Source of the DNA: Paludibacteraceae bacterium
GTDB lineage: Bacteria > Bacteroidota > Bacteroidia > Bacteroidales > Paludibacteraceae
Direction of reading: 5' to 3'
DNA: 64,000 bases
Assembly (NCBI GenBank): GCA_017448345.1
Contig: JAFSLP010000100.1
Coordinates: 1-64,000, forward strand
Both the position numbers and the translations under genes were made by a program. Positions 63,999 to 64,000 of the stretch are shown piece by piece. The notes under the pieces were generated by a model, which was not told the DNA's origin, made no database searches, and worked only from the letters and a program-made list of their open reading frames with translations. Each line of letters opens with the position of its first letter. Position 1 is the stretch's first letter.

Positions 63999-64000
63999 TT

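Noticed and set aside
1..64000. tRNA and rRNA genes
   Set aside because: No acceptor/T-arm pattern or rRNA-like sequence was seen; a GTTCGAGGGTCC stretch at 34407-34418 lacks a fitting arm.

Overview
The window looks like a chromosomal segment of an anaerobic, probably gut-dwelling member of the Bacteroidales. The support is: promoters of the Bacteroidetes type (TTTG, about 20 nt, TAnnTTTG) before many genes; a TonB-dependent receptor with a carboxypeptidase-like N-terminal domain and a partner lipoprotein; GldG and a PorT-like barrel; DUF4861 next to kduI/kduD; InlB-type repeats; and housekeeping genes (rpsA, argS, queCDEF, parAB, rlmH) that read as Bacteroidales versions. No tRNA, rRNA or CRISPR array was seen.

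Layout. 1-1050: gene-poor repeats, with a three-way-junction inverted repeat, a frameshifted 64-codon reading frame, a MITE and a hairpin array. 1053-10774: two secreted proteins, one of 2587 residues. 10922-11603: a GNAT enzyme behind a 52-residue partner, a likely toxin-antitoxin pair. 11604-12879: non-coding repeats. 12880-15491: a membrane protein and an M23/LysM peptidase. 15640-19064: rlmH, two lipoproteins and a barrel. 19159-27391 (minus strand): S1/P1-type nuclease, TonB receptor, lipoprotein, Tsx-like DUF5020 channel, queF, queC, queD, queE; this arrangement suggests capture of nucleic-acid-derived material coupled to 7-deazaguanine metabolism. 27662-33133: rpsA, argS, a dolichol-phosphate-mannose-synthase-like transferase and a WalJ-like hydrolase.

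33134-42800 is the accessory heart of the window. It is visibly AT-richer in the middle and is bracketed by two copies of an inverted-repeat promoter element. It holds a second MITE copy, a promoter-driven non-coding RNA candidate of about 380 nt, a structured leader, and an operon of LPP20-like envelope proteins. Within this operon lie two small related peptides (38372-38527 and 38538-38678) whose C-termini are Tyr-x-Asp-Tyr repeats, a one-helix membrane protein and a radical SAM/SPASM enzyme. I read this as a RiPP system of a type I do not recognise, and it is the main discovery candidate.

42796-58643: a SurA-like isomerase, GldG, a LysM/binding protein, a PorT-like barrel, kduI, kduD, DUF4861, a heptosyltransferase-like GT9, parA, parB, DUF5683, a lytic transglycosylase, a MerR regulator and a YfhO-family membrane protein. 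58627-63998 (minus strand): a surface polysaccharide locus (GT2, GT32, UDP-GlcNAc 2-epimerase, LicD) interrupted by an AlbA_2-type gene that is flanked by a 27-bp direct repeat and a decayed glycosyltransferase start.

Two genome-wide habits stand out. Short word-like tandem repeats of about 7-10 nt sit between genes and also in frame inside conserved genes (queE, queF, argS, parB, gldG, the nuclease, the TonB receptor). Intergenic hairpin modules keep their flanks and loops while both stem arms change together.
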